From contig OW203749.1 of the NCBI GenBank assembly GCA_934045075.1, positions 2,709,304 through 2,773,303 of the forward strand: a stretch of 64,000 nucleotides of DNA, in the 5' to 3' direction. Position numbers and translations under genes: made by a program. Origin of the DNA: Yponomeuta sedellus (Eukaryota > Arthropoda > Insecta > Lepidoptera > Yponomeutidae). Shown in pieces: positions 10,567 to 21,114 of the stretch (position 1 is its first letter; the number at the start of each line of letters is the position of its first letter). Under the pieces are notes generated by a model. It had not been told where the DNA came from. It did no database searches and saw only the letters and a list, made by a program, of their open reading frames with translations.

Positions 10567-10785
10567 AATAAGCTGCCTGTACGTAATACAGAGAATAGTG
10601 TAAAGAGGTTCGAAATTTCACTGATGCCGGTGAGTCGCCCATTGGCTCAATTGGTAGAGCGCTGGCACGGATAGCCAGAGGTTGCGGGTTCGAATACCGG
10701 CATGGGTGAAATTTTTAGCCTCTAAATAGGTTTTTTAAATTTGTCCTTAGCACGGGTTAGTGCATTAAAAATTAAAATAGTATAG
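10567..10785 (+). mobile_element. T1 SINE, right arm of an inverted pair
   Basis: T1 copy reading toward the CFAP91 exon at 10820. Together with 10243-10537 it forms an inverted repeat with long arms. Confidence 0.75.
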
Positions 10786-10819
10786 TAATTAACGTCCTCA
10801 GTGGTGACACAAGACTTAC

Positions 10820-10927
10820 CGGTGGGTGTGGGCGATGGAATATCGTCGCATTTGCAGCGGCGCATATCTTCTAGGATCCTCAGCTCTGAAGGCAGCAGCC
10901 TCTGCTTCTCTGACTCCGTCATCACGT
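10820..10927 (-). CDS. CFAP91: CFAP91 C-terminal extension exon
   Basis: This 108-nt exon reads VMTESEKQRLLPSELRILED, then MRRCKCDDIPSPTPT. The acceptor is CTTGCAG and the donor GTAAGTC. It carries another CXC pair like the preceding exon. Confidence 0.7.
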
Positions 10928-10970
10928 CTGCAAGTGGATGAAATGTGCAGTGGCGTTACTCATATACAAA

Positions 10971-11335
10971 TCGTTATCAACCCTTATATGTCCCCACTGC
11001 TGGGGCACGGGTCTCTTCCTACATCGCAGGAAGGTTAGGCCATACTCCACCACGGGGGCCAAGTCCGGGTTGGTGGAGGATTATGAGACAGTGGCGGGCC
11101 TCACTGTCAGAAGTTATCAAGCCGCCCATAAGGCCTCTGACATGGCTTAACGACTGCCATTATATGACAGCCGGCACCAACGGCTTAACGTGCCTTGCGA
11201 AGCACGGAAGCGCTCGGAAAAATGCCACTAGCGGTAGTCACGGGACGCTCACCCATCCCGTACCTGACCGCGCCTGTTGTTGCTTAACCAAGTGATTGAT
11301 TCCAATCACTCGGTTTGCCTAGGCCACGAGCGCTT
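10971..11335 (-). mobile_element. 5S-derived SINE
   Basis: Near full-length copy, with a local duplication of CTAGGCCACGAGCGCTT at its 5' end (11318-11355). Confidence 0.7.
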
Positions 11336-11403
11336 CCCTAGGCCACGAGCGCTTATACAAATTATATACAAATACAAATAGCGCATATACAAATAGGCAA
11401 CAC

Positions 11404-11600
11404 AAATTGACTACTACTGTGGCGCAGCGGTAGCGCATCTGTCTACCACGCGAGAGGTCCCGAGTTCGAACCCCGGCTGGGAACGAAAAAGAAAAGTCCC
11501 AGGTCTTGGATGTTCACATGTTCGTGCCGTCGCTGTTTCTGGTTCCCACGGCACAGGGTATGGATCTAGTGTTGGGCCAGAAGCAATGTATGTGCCTGTA
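11404..11600 (+). mobile_element. T2 SINE, interrupted by hAT-like element
   Basis: The T2 body runs to TGCCTGTA at 11600. The last bases continue at 12415-12441, next to the donor of the exon at 12450. Confidence 0.7.
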
Positions 11601-12414
11601 AGGGTTCGAAATTATCAAGATAATTACGCTGCTTGATAATTATCCGATAATTATCACCCGTGTAAGAAATTAAGTTGCTTATATTGTTTTATATCAAATA
11701 CATTATAATTTGGCCAATTCTAACAAAAACAAATAAAGATTATTATTTAAAATCAACATTAATTAACACAAATTTACATTTTTAAAAACCTATTTAGAGG
11801 CTAAAAATTTTCACCCATGCCGGGATTCGAACCCGCGACCTCTGGCTATACGTGCCAGCGCTCTTCCAACTGAGCTAATGGGCGATTCACCGGAAATTCC
11901 GAACCTCTTTACAATACTCTTTCACTAAGCTACCACCGCTTCAACATCTAAATATACTTCTTCACATCTAAATATATATTAAATTGGATTGACCAAAGAT
12001 GTCAAAGGAATATCTTCATCCGATGATGATTCTATTTCCATTGGCTGTGTTGCTGCTGTAGCTGCAGTAGAACTTATTTGTTGACCTAATCCTAATAGCC
12101 AACTGAGATCTTGCTGCTTGGTTTTGTTTGCTTTGCATAAACGAAATTTTTGTTATTATCAATTGATAATTATCGAGCTATTTTTATCAAGATAATTATC
12201 ATGGATAATGTAATGACTTTGTTTTCTGAGTTATGTACATTTGTGAAATTACAGTAGCAATACCACTCGCCGACTGTGAAGGAAAACATCGTAAGGAAAC
12301 CCTAGTGTCTGAGATGTTAGCGTACCTCAGCGCTTGCTACGTACAATGGCCCAACTATGAGGCTAAGTGCGGAAATCTCAGGTCTAACTAACTAACTATT
12401 ATCCTTTCGAACCC
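11601..12414. mobile_element. hAT-like non-autonomous DNA transposon
   Basis: The element is flanked by the 8-bp duplication TGCCTGTA (11593-11600, 12415-12422). The ends AGGGTTCGAAA and TTTCGAACCC are inverted. There is no transposase. Repeated TTATCAAGATAATTA motifs occur near both ends. A T1 SINE (11782-11930) lies inside. Confidence 0.65.
11782..11930 (-). mobile_element. tRNA-derived SINE T1 inside the hAT-like element
   Basis: Standard T1 tRNA body and tail, 5' truncated. It is younger than the DNA element that contains it. Confidence 0.65.
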
Positions 12415-12449
12415 TGCCTGTATGTAAATGTTATGTTATGTGAACTCAC

Positions 12450-12575
12450 CTAAGCCGTACACGCGCACAACTTTGCGCTTATGTTTGGCGGGTGACCCGC
12501 ACCGACACCACGGCATTTTCGCGTCGTCTTCAGCCTCTCGGCGTTGACGAAGCTGCGAGGGCAGCTCTTTTGGCA
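12450..12575 (-). CDS. CFAP91: CFAP91 C-terminal extension exon
   Basis: This 126-nt exon reads PKELPSQLRQRREAEDDAKM, then PWCRCGSPAKHKRKVVRVYG. It contains a CXC pair and a basic tail. The donor GTGAGTTC is only 8 bp from the end of a SINE split by a hAT-like element. Confidence 0.7.
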   Translation of the reverse strand, partial: CQKSCPRSFVNAERLKTTRKCRGVGAGHPPNISAKLCACTA

Positions 12576-12757
12576 CTGGAACTGTGGGTAGATGATCATA
12601 TAGGTGTCAGAACTAATTAGAGTCAGAACAGACTGCATAGCAGAGTGTGGATGATAGTAAAACGCTAGAGATCTCGCTCGGTTGATATATTTTCTGCAAG
12701 TCTCACACATCACACAAACAAACAAACAATGGTAGCCTGACGATATTTAAATCCGTC

Positions 12758-12980
12758 CTTCGCAAGGCACGTCACGCCGTTGTTGCCGGCTGTCTTGTAA
12801 TGGCAGCCGTTAAGCCATGTCAGAGGCCATTTCTGACAGTAAGGCCCGCCACTGTCTTACAATCCTCCACCAACCCGGACTTGGCCCCCGTGGTGGAGTA
12901 TGGCCTAACCTTCCTGCGATGCAGGAAGAGACCCGTGCCCCAGCAGTGGGGACATGCAAGGGTTGATATCGATTTAAATC
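12758..12980 (+). mobile_element. 5S-derived SINE, 5' truncated
   Basis: Starts at CGCAAGGCACG and runs to the 3' tail GGTTGATATCGAT. Confidence 0.65.
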
Positions 12981-12984
12981 GGTG

Positions 12985-13440
12985 TCAGCCATGTAGGATA
13001 GGACTATAACTGGCGAATACATATGCATATATCACCTCCAATATTACCGACTGAGAGACTGAATAAATGAATCCTACTATCCTACTAACATCATAACCGC
13101 GAAAGTTTGTAAGTATGGATGGATGAATAAGAATGGATGATGAAAGAAATGATGATGATGGATGTCTGTTACTCTTTCACGTATAATGCACTACTGAGTG
13201 CATTTAAATGACACTACAATAATATAGATTATACATCAGAATAACACATAGACTACAATTTACATTGAGATATTGTATAGAGGATATTGTGTGAATTGTA
13301 CAAAATATAGCGATAAGTGTCAAGTAAGTAGGAAAAAATCTAACATCTGCGAGCTATTCTGGGGTGCGCTGCCAAAACCTTTTGTACGCCACGCTAATAA
13401 AAGCTACTCGAAATACTAATTCTGCGCAGACGGAAGTCGC
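12985..13440. other. Intronic DNA, nothing recognised
   Basis: AT-rich with short GATGGATGAA-type simple repeats. No open frame. Confidence 0.3.
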
Positions 13441-13700
13441 GGGCACCAGCTAGTGATTCGATTCAATTCAATTTATTTCAAAGTAAACAATTTACATTCT
13501 GTTTGCTGAATGTCAAAGTACAATGTAACATGAAAGTGAAAGCCGCTGCCTTCGGGCCGTAGTGTAGTGGAGAAAAAGGCAGCGGGAAAAAAAAACTCCA
13601 CTCTGACCATCTGTCTCAAGTCCAAAAAGTTGTATACTCCTGTAAAGGTGTTTCACACGGAGTTGTACCTTAGAATAAGTAGATTTTAAATGAAATGTGA
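13440..13700 (-). repeat. LINE-like 3' tail repeat
   Basis: Reverse-complement match to 745-895 (poly-A block, CTTCGGGCCGTA, TTGAATTGAATCG end). Confidence 0.45.
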
Positions 13701-13852
13701 AAATACTGTTGGAGTAACTAATAAATAATAATAATAATAATAAAGTCCTCTTAAATCTATTACATTAGATACCACCTGCACGTATAAGATTCCATGATTG
13801 CCATTAATAACTTTAAAACCAAAAGCATTATTTAATTGTTTATACCCGTTTG

Positions 13853-14107
13853 TCCCTGCTGTGTGGTGTCGGCCTAGAGAATAGCACCAACCCAATTCTT
13901 CCCGCGGGTGTCGTAAAAGGCGACTAAGGAACACAAACCGGGGGGTGGGCAGCAGCGCCCCCTGCAGTACAATTCCACCGAACTGCGATCCCCAACCCGC
14001 ATGCCCAGCGTGGGGATTACGGGCATTACCCCCTATGATAGCACAACGTGGCGCTCTTTAGGGGAGGGCTATGTCCAGCAGTGGACTAGCATAGCCTGAC
14101 GACGACA
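13853..14107 (+). mobile_element. Dispersed retroposon C
   Basis: Four copies occur in the window (also 16686, 32996, 55328). The family starts TGTGGTGTCGGCCTAGAGAA, contains CGGGTGTCGTAAAAGGCGAC and ends CCTGACGACGAC. The 32996 copy has an 11-bp target-site duplication, so the unit is retroposed. It ends at the CFAP91 donor region (14132). Confidence 0.6.
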
Positions 14108-14131
14108 TGTTTGATTTATAAGGTGACTCAC

Positions 14132-14260
14132 TCATGTCTGTATCCTGGAAGGGCTCGGAGCGCTCTAGGGCTCCCGGTATGACGCGGCGCATGGTGTGGG
14201 CGTAGGGCTTCGGGCCGGGCGCCGCCGGCGGCATAGTCTCACCTACGGCGTCTTTCACCA
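14132..14260 (-). CDS. CFAP91: CFAP91 C-terminal extension exon
   Basis: This 129-nt exon reads VKDAVGETMPPAAPGPKPYA, then HTMRRVIPGALERSEPFQDT. The acceptor is CCCGTAG and the donor GTGAGTCACC. It is proline-rich and probably disordered. Confidence 0.7.
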
Positions 14261-14293
14261 CTACGGGAAGTAAGGAATACAATATTAGTGTAT

Positions 14294-14336
14294 TGCGATG
14301 CAGGAAGAGACTCGTGCCCCGGCAGTGGGGAGATAC
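14294..14336 (+). mobile_element. 5S-derived SINE 3' fragment
   Basis: Only the GCAGGAAGAGACTCGTG and GGCAGTGGGG block is present. Confidence 0.5.
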
Positions 14337-14373
14337 TTGAGCTAAATTGACTGAGCTAATGGGCGACTTACCG

Positions 14374-14479
14374 GCAGTCGCCCATTAGCTCAGTTAGAAG
14401 AGCGCTGGCACGGTTAGCCAGAGGCCGAGGGTTCGAGTCCCGGCATGGGTGGAATTTTTTGCCTCTAATTAGGTTTTTT
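14374..14479 (+). mobile_element. tRNA-derived SINE T1
   Basis: Short T1 copy with A box, B box GGTTCGAGTCCC and the GCCTCTAATTAGGTTTT tail. Confidence 0.65.
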
Positions 14480-15126
14480 ATTAAGCTTAACATTTTCCAT
14501 GTGAAGTGCCCACTATTATGCCCAACGTAGTGTCCAATATATAGCTTAGTATTATCCCCCGTATGCTCACTACCTTTCATGCTCTCGACGCCATCGATGG
14601 TACCCGCTCTGTGATATGATATCCTTCATCTCGAACACGGGGATGTCGGTCTGAAGAGGCAAGTATTCTACAAACGCCGCGCCCAGTATTGTGCCCAATG
14701 CTATGTCCAGTATTGTGGACATAGCATTGGGCCATCCTATGTCCAGTGTTGTGTGCTTATTTTTGCCCCAAATAAAGCTAACGATACTTTATTGCACACG
14801 AAACATTTAACAGGACATTACACAGGAATGACATGCACCAAGGCGAGCTTATCTCTGAAAGAGATTTCTTCCAGCAAACCTTAGAGAGGCCATATTTAAT
14901 CAGCTCCGACACGAGTTTTCCCATATGAAGTGCCCACTATTAAGCACTAAGCATAAATACTGTGCCCAGTATTACTCCCCGTATGTTCACCAGCTTTCAT
15001 GATCTCGATAGCGTCTATTGTTACTGTGGTCCGCTCCGTGAGATCTCCTTTCATCTCCAACACCATGTTTGTCCATGTTCGCTCTGAGTTTAACCTATCC
15101 CATCTTGTATTTATGTGAATGGTTTG

Positions 15127-15390
15127 GAACGTTGGGTATCTTTATAAATAATATTAATAAACTGGAACGAATTCAGGTGTTGTTTTATTTGTAGATGTTT
15201 TTAGTAATTTTAAAACAGAAAACTGGATAAAAAACGGAGAAATAGGTAAAAAACTCAGATTTGGTCAAAGGGTAAAGTAGTAATGGATGAAAAATGAGGG
15301 AAATCGAAGAATGAGTGACAAAATTTAAATATTTGAAAATGATAGATAGAAAACAAAATAAAAATGGTGTAAAGAGGTTTGCACCGTTAC
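15127..15390. mobile_element. Solo LTR-like element (family S)
   Basis: A ~265-bp unit shared with 29666 and 38263. Its ends are inverted (GGAACG../..CGTTACA). No clear target-site duplication here. Confidence 0.5.
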
Positions 15391-15510
15391 ATGTTCTCTT
15401 TTTCTATGTACCTATGATTGGTTGCCTTTTCTTTCCTGTGATGTGTTAATTTGTTCCAAAAATGTATTTTGTTCTTTCTGTATGAAGTGCCCACTATTGT
15501 GCCCAGTATT

Positions 15511-15676
15511 TAAAAACCTATTTAGAGGCTAAAAATTTCACCCATGCCGGGATTCGAACCCGCAACCTCTGGCTATCCGTACCAGCGCTCTACCAATTGA
15601 GCCAATGGGCGACTCCCGGCATCAGTGAAATTTCGAACCTCTTTACAATATTATCTGTATTACGTACAGGCAGCGA
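15511..15676 (-). mobile_element. tRNA-derived SINE T1 with 9-bp target-site duplication
   Basis: Flanked by CCCAGTATT at 15502-15510 and 15677-15685. It therefore inserted into the duplicated unit after duplication, ~27 bp from the exon donor. Confidence 0.75.
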
Positions 15677-15702
15677 CCCAGTATTACTCCCCGTATGCTC
15701 AC

Positions 15703-15819
15703 CAGCTTTCATGATCTCGACGGCGTCGATGGCCACGGTGGCGCGGTCCGTGAGATCTTCTTTCAGCTCTGACACAAGTTGGTCCATCTCGTAGGCGCGA
15801 GCGCGTGATGTCTCCACGG
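15703..15819 (-). CDS. CFAP91: CFAP91 C-terminal extension exon
   Basis: This 117-nt exon reads VETSRARAYEMDQLVSELKE, then DLTDRATVAIDAVEIMKA. The acceptor is TTCTAG and the donor GTGAGCA. Two diverged copies of its 3' part lie downstream at about 14565 and 14990. Confidence 0.75.
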
Positions 15820-15894
15820 CTAGAAGAGGACGGGTCGGTTTACTTCGTTACATTACAAGAAGTTTCTATATTATTGCCTGCGATGACGAGGATT

Positions 15895-16236
15895 TTTTTA
15901 AAAAAAATCCTGAGAGTACTTGTCGCGGACTCAACGCCTACGGTGTGCGGTCATATTGTTCCCCGGAAATTGAGTGAAGCGTACGCTATGGAAGCAAATA
16001 TTCTGAGATTACATTGTGTCGTCATTTACATGAAGTTGAAAAAGAAAAAGCGTTTTAAAAGAGAACACCGAACTTGTGTCCACTCCGGTCTCTTGATGTC
16101 CTCGGCAACTTGAGGGACTTTTTGTCCGGGGTACAAAAGTCCTTCGTGTGCTTTACTCGATACAATTTATAAGAGATCTATATCGCCGGACAAAAAATTA
16201 CCCGGGAGATAGTCCCTCGTCTGCGCAGGCCTTTAG
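15895..16236 (-). mobile_element. Inverted-repeat DNA element H, copy 1
   Basis: Reverse-complement partner of 17738-18146, sharing CTCAACGCCTACGGTGTGCG and ending AGTCCCTCGTCTGCGCAGGC. Its other terminus is damaged or lost near 15895. Confidence 0.5.
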
Positions 16237-16555
16237 TAAGTAGGTTAGTAAGTAATTTACTTATTTTTATGACTCGAGTGTCAAATTTTTATTTTATTTT
16301 ATTTATTAGGCACACAAAACAGATATTAGCCAGTACATCATCAAGATAACATTAATTAACTTGTACGATCCAGACTAATCTCCAAAACATGAGTACACAC
16401 CATGGTAACAATAATATGAAACTTAGAAGAGTTTCTTAAACTAACATAAAATGCATTTTATGTAATCTTTTACATTAATTCAAGCTGAGAACAAAGAAAA
16501 ATTGTTACAAAGAAATTTCAAGAATAAGAAATGCAAATGCAGAAGTTTCTATATA

Positions 16556-16684
<129 letters not shown>

Positions 16685-16685
16685 T

Positions 16686-16940
16686 GCTGCTGCGTAGTGT
16701 TGGCCTAGAGAATAGCACCAACCCAAATTCTTCCCGCGGGTGTAATTGGGCTAATTACCGGGCTACCTCAAACGGAAGGGTTGTCAGCAGCGGCCCCTGC
16801 AGTACAATTCCACCGAACTGCGATCCCCAACCCGCATGCCCAGCGTGGGGATTACGGGCATTACCCGCTATGATATCACAACGTGGCGCTCTTTAGGGCA
16901 GGGCTATGCCCAGTGGACTAGTATAGCCTGACGACGAAGT
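16686..16940 (+). mobile_element. Dispersed retroposon C
   Basis: Second copy of the 13853 family, directly abutting the GTAA microsatellite on both sides. Confidence 0.6.
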
Positions 16941-17244
16941 AAGTAATTTACTTATTTCCGTCTCAAAGAGGTATCGAAACACAAAATACGTAAAATTTTA
17001 GTAAACAGGACTTATTCCTATGTGAGAGGATGGAGTCCATACTAGTAAAGTACCCGTGTGACGGATCTCCAGGACCTCAGTAAGCTGACAGTGTTCGATA
17101 TCAACCCTTGTACTGCTGTCTTTAGATGGCGTAGGCTTGCCAAGCACCTATACCATCCTGACAGCTAAGTCGGCCTAGCCCACAGGAAAGACTAGTCAAA
17201 ACGTGCTAAGCCAACCAAGCCGCGGGTTTCCTCACGAATTTGAA

Positions 17245-17462
<218 letters not shown>

Positions 17463-17737
17463 AATATTTATTTGACGACAAAATACTCAAAAACACAATC
17501 AATCACAATCAGCAGAAAACACAAACGGGTGACGGTAGAAATACAAGTAGTTAACATATCAGGAAGTTTTAAGTATTGAGTCCCCAAAATGGGCCCGACT
17601 CAGCATATTGTTGCAACCGAGAGATCAGTTGCAACGCTGATTTTCAGTCGGTTTTTATATAAGTAGTCAAGGCATTTTGTAATATGGGGCTACGGTAAAC
17701 AAAAATAATAGTTGCCCTAACATGTCATTCATCATCT

Positions 17738-18146
17738 ATTAAGGCCTGCGCAGACGAGGGACTATGCCCCGGGTACTTTTTTGTCCGTCGATATAGATCT
17801 CTTATAAATTGTATCGAATAACGCACACGAAGGACTAAAAGTACCCCCGTACAAAAAGTCCCTCAAGTTACCGAGGACATCAAGAGACCAGACTGGGCAA
17901 AAGTTCGGTGTTTTCTTTTGAAACGCTTTTTCTTTTTCAACTTCATGTAAATCACAACACAATGTAATCTCAGAATATTTGCTTCCATAGCGTACGCTTC
18001 ACCCAATTTCCGGGGAACAAAATGACCGCACACCGTAGGCGTTGAGTCAGCGATAAGTACTCGGAGGACATTTTTTACGATTCAGAGACTTTTATCCCGA
18101 GGGGACAGATCGAAATCGAAAGTCCCTCGTCTGCGCAGGCCTTTAA
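17738..18146 (-). mobile_element. Inverted-repeat DNA element H, copy 2 (complete ends)
   Basis: About 409 bp. The ends AAGGCCTGCGCAGACGAGGG and AGTCCCTCGTCTGCGCAGGC are inverted. The short TAA/TTA-like flanks would fit a PIF/Harbinger-type element, but no transposase is present. Confidence 0.55.
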
Positions 18147-18245
18147 GTAGTCCACAACACACAAAAATCCCAGCCAACTAAACGATTGCAAGCTGGTACG
18201 GGAATAACCCTAGACAATGCAGTAGGCGAGAGTGTGAACACTTAC

Positions 18246-18335
18246 CGTCGTCGACGACTGCGTCGAGCATGCAGCGGAAGTCGAGGTGAGGCGGGATGCG
18301 CTCGCCCGCCGTTTTCTCTTTAGCCGGCTCGCGGC
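18246..18335 (-). CDS. CFAP91: CFAP91 C-terminal extension exon
   Basis: This 90-nt exon reads REPAKEKTAGERIPPHLDFR, then CMLDAVVDD, between acceptor CGCCAG and donor GTAAGTG. Other frames contain stops or break phase. The intron upstream ends in a ~310-bp CTTTT tract on the transcript strand and also contains the BEL element. Confidence 0.7.
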
Positions 18336-18377
18336 CTGGCGGACAGTAAGATAAGATAAGATGAGATGGGTTAAGAT

Positions 18378-18689
18378 ATGATAAGAAAAGAAATAAAAAG
18401 AAAAGAAAAGAAAAGAAAAAAAAAGAGAAGAGAAGAAAAGAAACGAAAAGAAAAGAAAAGAAAAGAAAAGAAAAGAAAAGAAAAGAAAAGAAAAGAAAAG
18501 AAAAGAAAAGAAAAGAAAAGAAAAGAAAAGAAAAGAAAAGAAAAGAAAAGAAAAGAAAAGAAAAGAAAAGAAAAGAAAAGAAAAGAAAAGAAAAGAAAAG
18601 AAAAGAAAAGAAAAGAAAAGAAAAGAAAAGAAAAGAAAAGAAAAGAAAAGAAAAGAAAAGAAAAGAAAAGAAAAGAAAAGAAAAGAAAA
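18378..18689. repeat. (AAAAG)n microsatellite beside an acceptor
   Basis: About 60 AAAAG units. On the transcript strand this is CTTTT, starting ~40 bp upstream of the acceptor of the 18246-18335 exon. Confidence 0.95.
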
Positions 18690-19079
18690 TTCATTATTGT
18701 ACACCAGCCAGAGCACATATTATAAAACATGTAAAGATACAGAGTACAATCCGCTATTTCTTCGACTCTCTTTGCAAGTAAGTCTTAAATAGTAAATACC
18801 TCTTCCATTAGACCAAAAAATATTTTTGTATATTTTTTAAGGACCTAATAGCAACCAAAAAAAATTTATTTTAAAATGTTGCGTTCCTAAACAGCCAAAA
18901 ACGCGGTCAGCCATTTTTGTCTATGGTTTGAAGGCCTGAAGACTGTAAACAAAGTTGACATTCAACAACTGTGATTGATTTGTGAGAAACAATGATGAAA
19001 CAATGAGAAACAAAGACGATTGACGAAAGAGAACAATGATTTCATCGAGTTTACATACATGCAAAATATAGCAATAATT

Positions 19080-19490
19080 ATTATTGCATTGTTCGAGAAT
19101 GCAAAAATATGTCATTAAAGAACCCCGGGAAGTTGTGGATTCGTGTATACTTTGTCAAAAAAGTGTAGAATTTAAAGAGCAAGGTTTCGCTCAGACTTTT
19201 TGTCTCTGTTACATAATTTCTTGCACTTAAAAGCATTATAAAAATAAAAAATAAATTCATTACATTAAAAGGATGAATTGTGCTTAATCAAAAGCAGTAA
19301 ATGGTCTTAATTTTCGATAATACCAATAATAAAGTTTCTCTTCCGGTTTCTTGAATTTTTTGACAAACTGTACACAGTGAAATAAATACACGAAAAACTT
19401 GGCTCAAACTTGTCAAAAGAGAACCCGATACTTTATCGACTGAAACTCGGGTGTATTTACGTGAAGATCACTTTGATGTAAGTCCTATAA
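19080..19490 (+). pseudogene. Possible THAP-domain relic
   Basis: One segment reads CIVRECKNMSLKNPGKLW at ~19085-19140. Another, ~260 bp later, reads WLKLVKREPDTLST, then RVYLREDHFDVS. The spacing of C-x4-C, WLKLVKRE and EDHF is like a THAP zinc finger, but the third cysteine is replaced and the parts are interrupted. It could be from a P-element-like transposase or a host THAP gene. Confidence 0.35.
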
Positions 19491-19673
19491 TAACCAATGT
19501 CCACTGGCTCTCGCTGACAGATGTTTGTTTACAACCGAAAGATGCTTTCAACATGGCGGATAGCGTTTTCACCGTTTCGAATTAGAAACGGAAAACATTC
19601 ATTTATCGCGTCAAATTTGATACGACCAGATAGGGGATGTATTAGCAAAGGGAAAGATAAAAAGTAGCCGGAA

Positions 19674-19945
19674 TGATGTATGTATGTATGTATGTATGTA
19701 TGTATGTATGTATGTATGTATGTATGTATGTATGTATGTATGTATGTATGTATGTATGTATGTATGTATGTATGTATGTATGTATGTATGTATGTATGTA
19801 TGTATGTATGTATGTATGTATGTATGTATGTATGTATGTATGTATGTATGTATGTATGTATGTATGTATGTATGTATGTATGTATGTATGTATGTATGTA
19901 TGTATGTATGTATGTATGTATGTATGTGTGTGTGTGTGTATGTAT
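19674..19945. repeat. (GTAT)n microsatellite
   Basis: About 65 GTAT units followed by GTGTGTGTG. The YVCM- and YIHT-repeat ORFs are artefacts. Confidence 0.95.
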
Positions 19946-19979
19946 GTAAATTTGATACGATTCAAATAGCGGCCCGTAT

Positions 19980-20187
19980 TTGACGACCTCTGTGGCGTAG
20001 CGGTAGCACATCTACCTACCATGCAAGAGGTCCCGGGTTCGAATCCCGGCTGGGAACACAAAAATAAAACCTCAGGTTTTGGATGTTTACATGTTTGTGA
20101 TGTCGCTGTTTCTGGTTCCCACGACACAGGGTATCCTAGTGTGGGGCCGGAAGCAATGCATGTGCCTGTGTGTAAATGTTATGTTAC
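19980..20187 (+). mobile_element. tRNA-derived SINE T2
   Basis: Full-length T2 copy. The tRNA-like head and B box GGTTCGAATCCC are intact. Confidence 0.75.
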
Positions 20188-20407
20188 TAACCCGTATTTG
20201 AATTGCTAATGAAGTGAGAATTGGATCCCAGATCTACTGAGCTACCACCGCTGTTACTTCACCTGTGAAGCAAAAGGTACTTATCTCTCTCGGCCTGCCT
20301 CGCCTCGATCACGTCGGGGTCACCATGAAGGAAAAGGGTACTTCTCCCCAATAATAATCGTGAAGATTCTTCTTTTAGGTTTTTTAATTTGCTTCTTAGC
20401 TTAGCTG

Positions 20408-20710
20408 CAGGTGACTCAGAGAGCTTTGGAGAGAGCCATGTTGGGTATCTCACTCCGAGATCGGATCAGAAACACCGAAATCCGAAGGAGGACGAAACTG
20501 ACAGTCATAGCCAAGGTGATTGCCCGTAAGAAGTGGAAATGGGCAGGCAATATATGCCGTAGACAAGATAAAAGATGGGGTGTAAAAGTACTGGTTTGGA
20601 GGCCTAGAGAGGGGCGCAGAAGTGTGGGCAGGCAACCAACAAGATGGACTGACGACCTGGTCAAGGTGGCAGGAAAGGACTGGATTCGAAAAGCCCAAGA
20701 CCGAAATAAT
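20408..20710 (+). pseudogene. LINE ORF2 C-terminus, split by the BEL element
   Basis: Reads QRALERAMLGISLRDRIRNT, KKWKWAGNICRRQDKRWG and PTRWTDDLVKVAGKDWIRKA, the C-terminal part of a common insect LINE polyprotein. The frame stops at the BEL LTR and its natural end continues at 27051-27105. Confidence 0.7.
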
Positions 20711-20933
20711 TGTACAATCTCGTACAAAATATCCCTTAACCAGGAGGTCGCAAAATGAAACCCTAGGTTACGAACGCAGAGAGAGAATTTAATAGTTTTC
20801 CACAGTTTATGTACAAACAAAATTGAAACAAACCTACTACGATTCACAATACATTCAGCGCCATCTAGTGGTAAACTTACGAACTAAATAATGTACTGTA
20901 AAATATTTACAAAGTTAATATTGGCGTTGAACA
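20711..20933 (-). repeat. BEL 3' LTR
   Basis: 223 bp, plus-strand ends TGTACAATCTCG and GGCGTTGAACA. Purine-rich GGTGGGCGGAA on the minus strand just inside (20934-20945) would be the polypurine tract. Confidence 0.9.
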
Positions 20934-21114
20934 TTCCGCCCACCAAGGACCTTGTCCTTACCGCCCACCATGAAGGAATCAAAACTATTAATTTTATGAC
21001 AAATGCAAACAACATGATAGTACTTAACTTAAGTGGAATAGCCTATAACAATGTTATACTTTTGTAGTTTAATATTCTTAACTGCTAACTACATTTAAGT
21101 ATAAACGATACAAA

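Larger units (their letters stand above)
14510..15700 (-). repeat. CFAP91: Diverged duplications of the 15703 exon end and donor
   Basis: Two ~100-nt copies of the exon 3' part with following intron occur at about 14565-14650 and 14990-15070. Each is followed by GAGCATACGGGG- or GAACATACGGGG-like intron sequence on the minus strand. The nearer copy keeps DLTERTTVTIDAIEIMKA in one frame but has a one-base shift upstream. No acceptor is seen, so they look like decayed partial exons. Confidence 0.6.

Noticed and set aside
18210..18730. FSFLF- and KRKEK-repeat ORFs on both strands
   Set aside because: Low-complexity translations of the AAAAG array. The genuine exon here is 18246-18335.
19529..20127. 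YIHT/YVCM repeat ORFs
   Set aside because: Microsatellite translation fused to a SINE.
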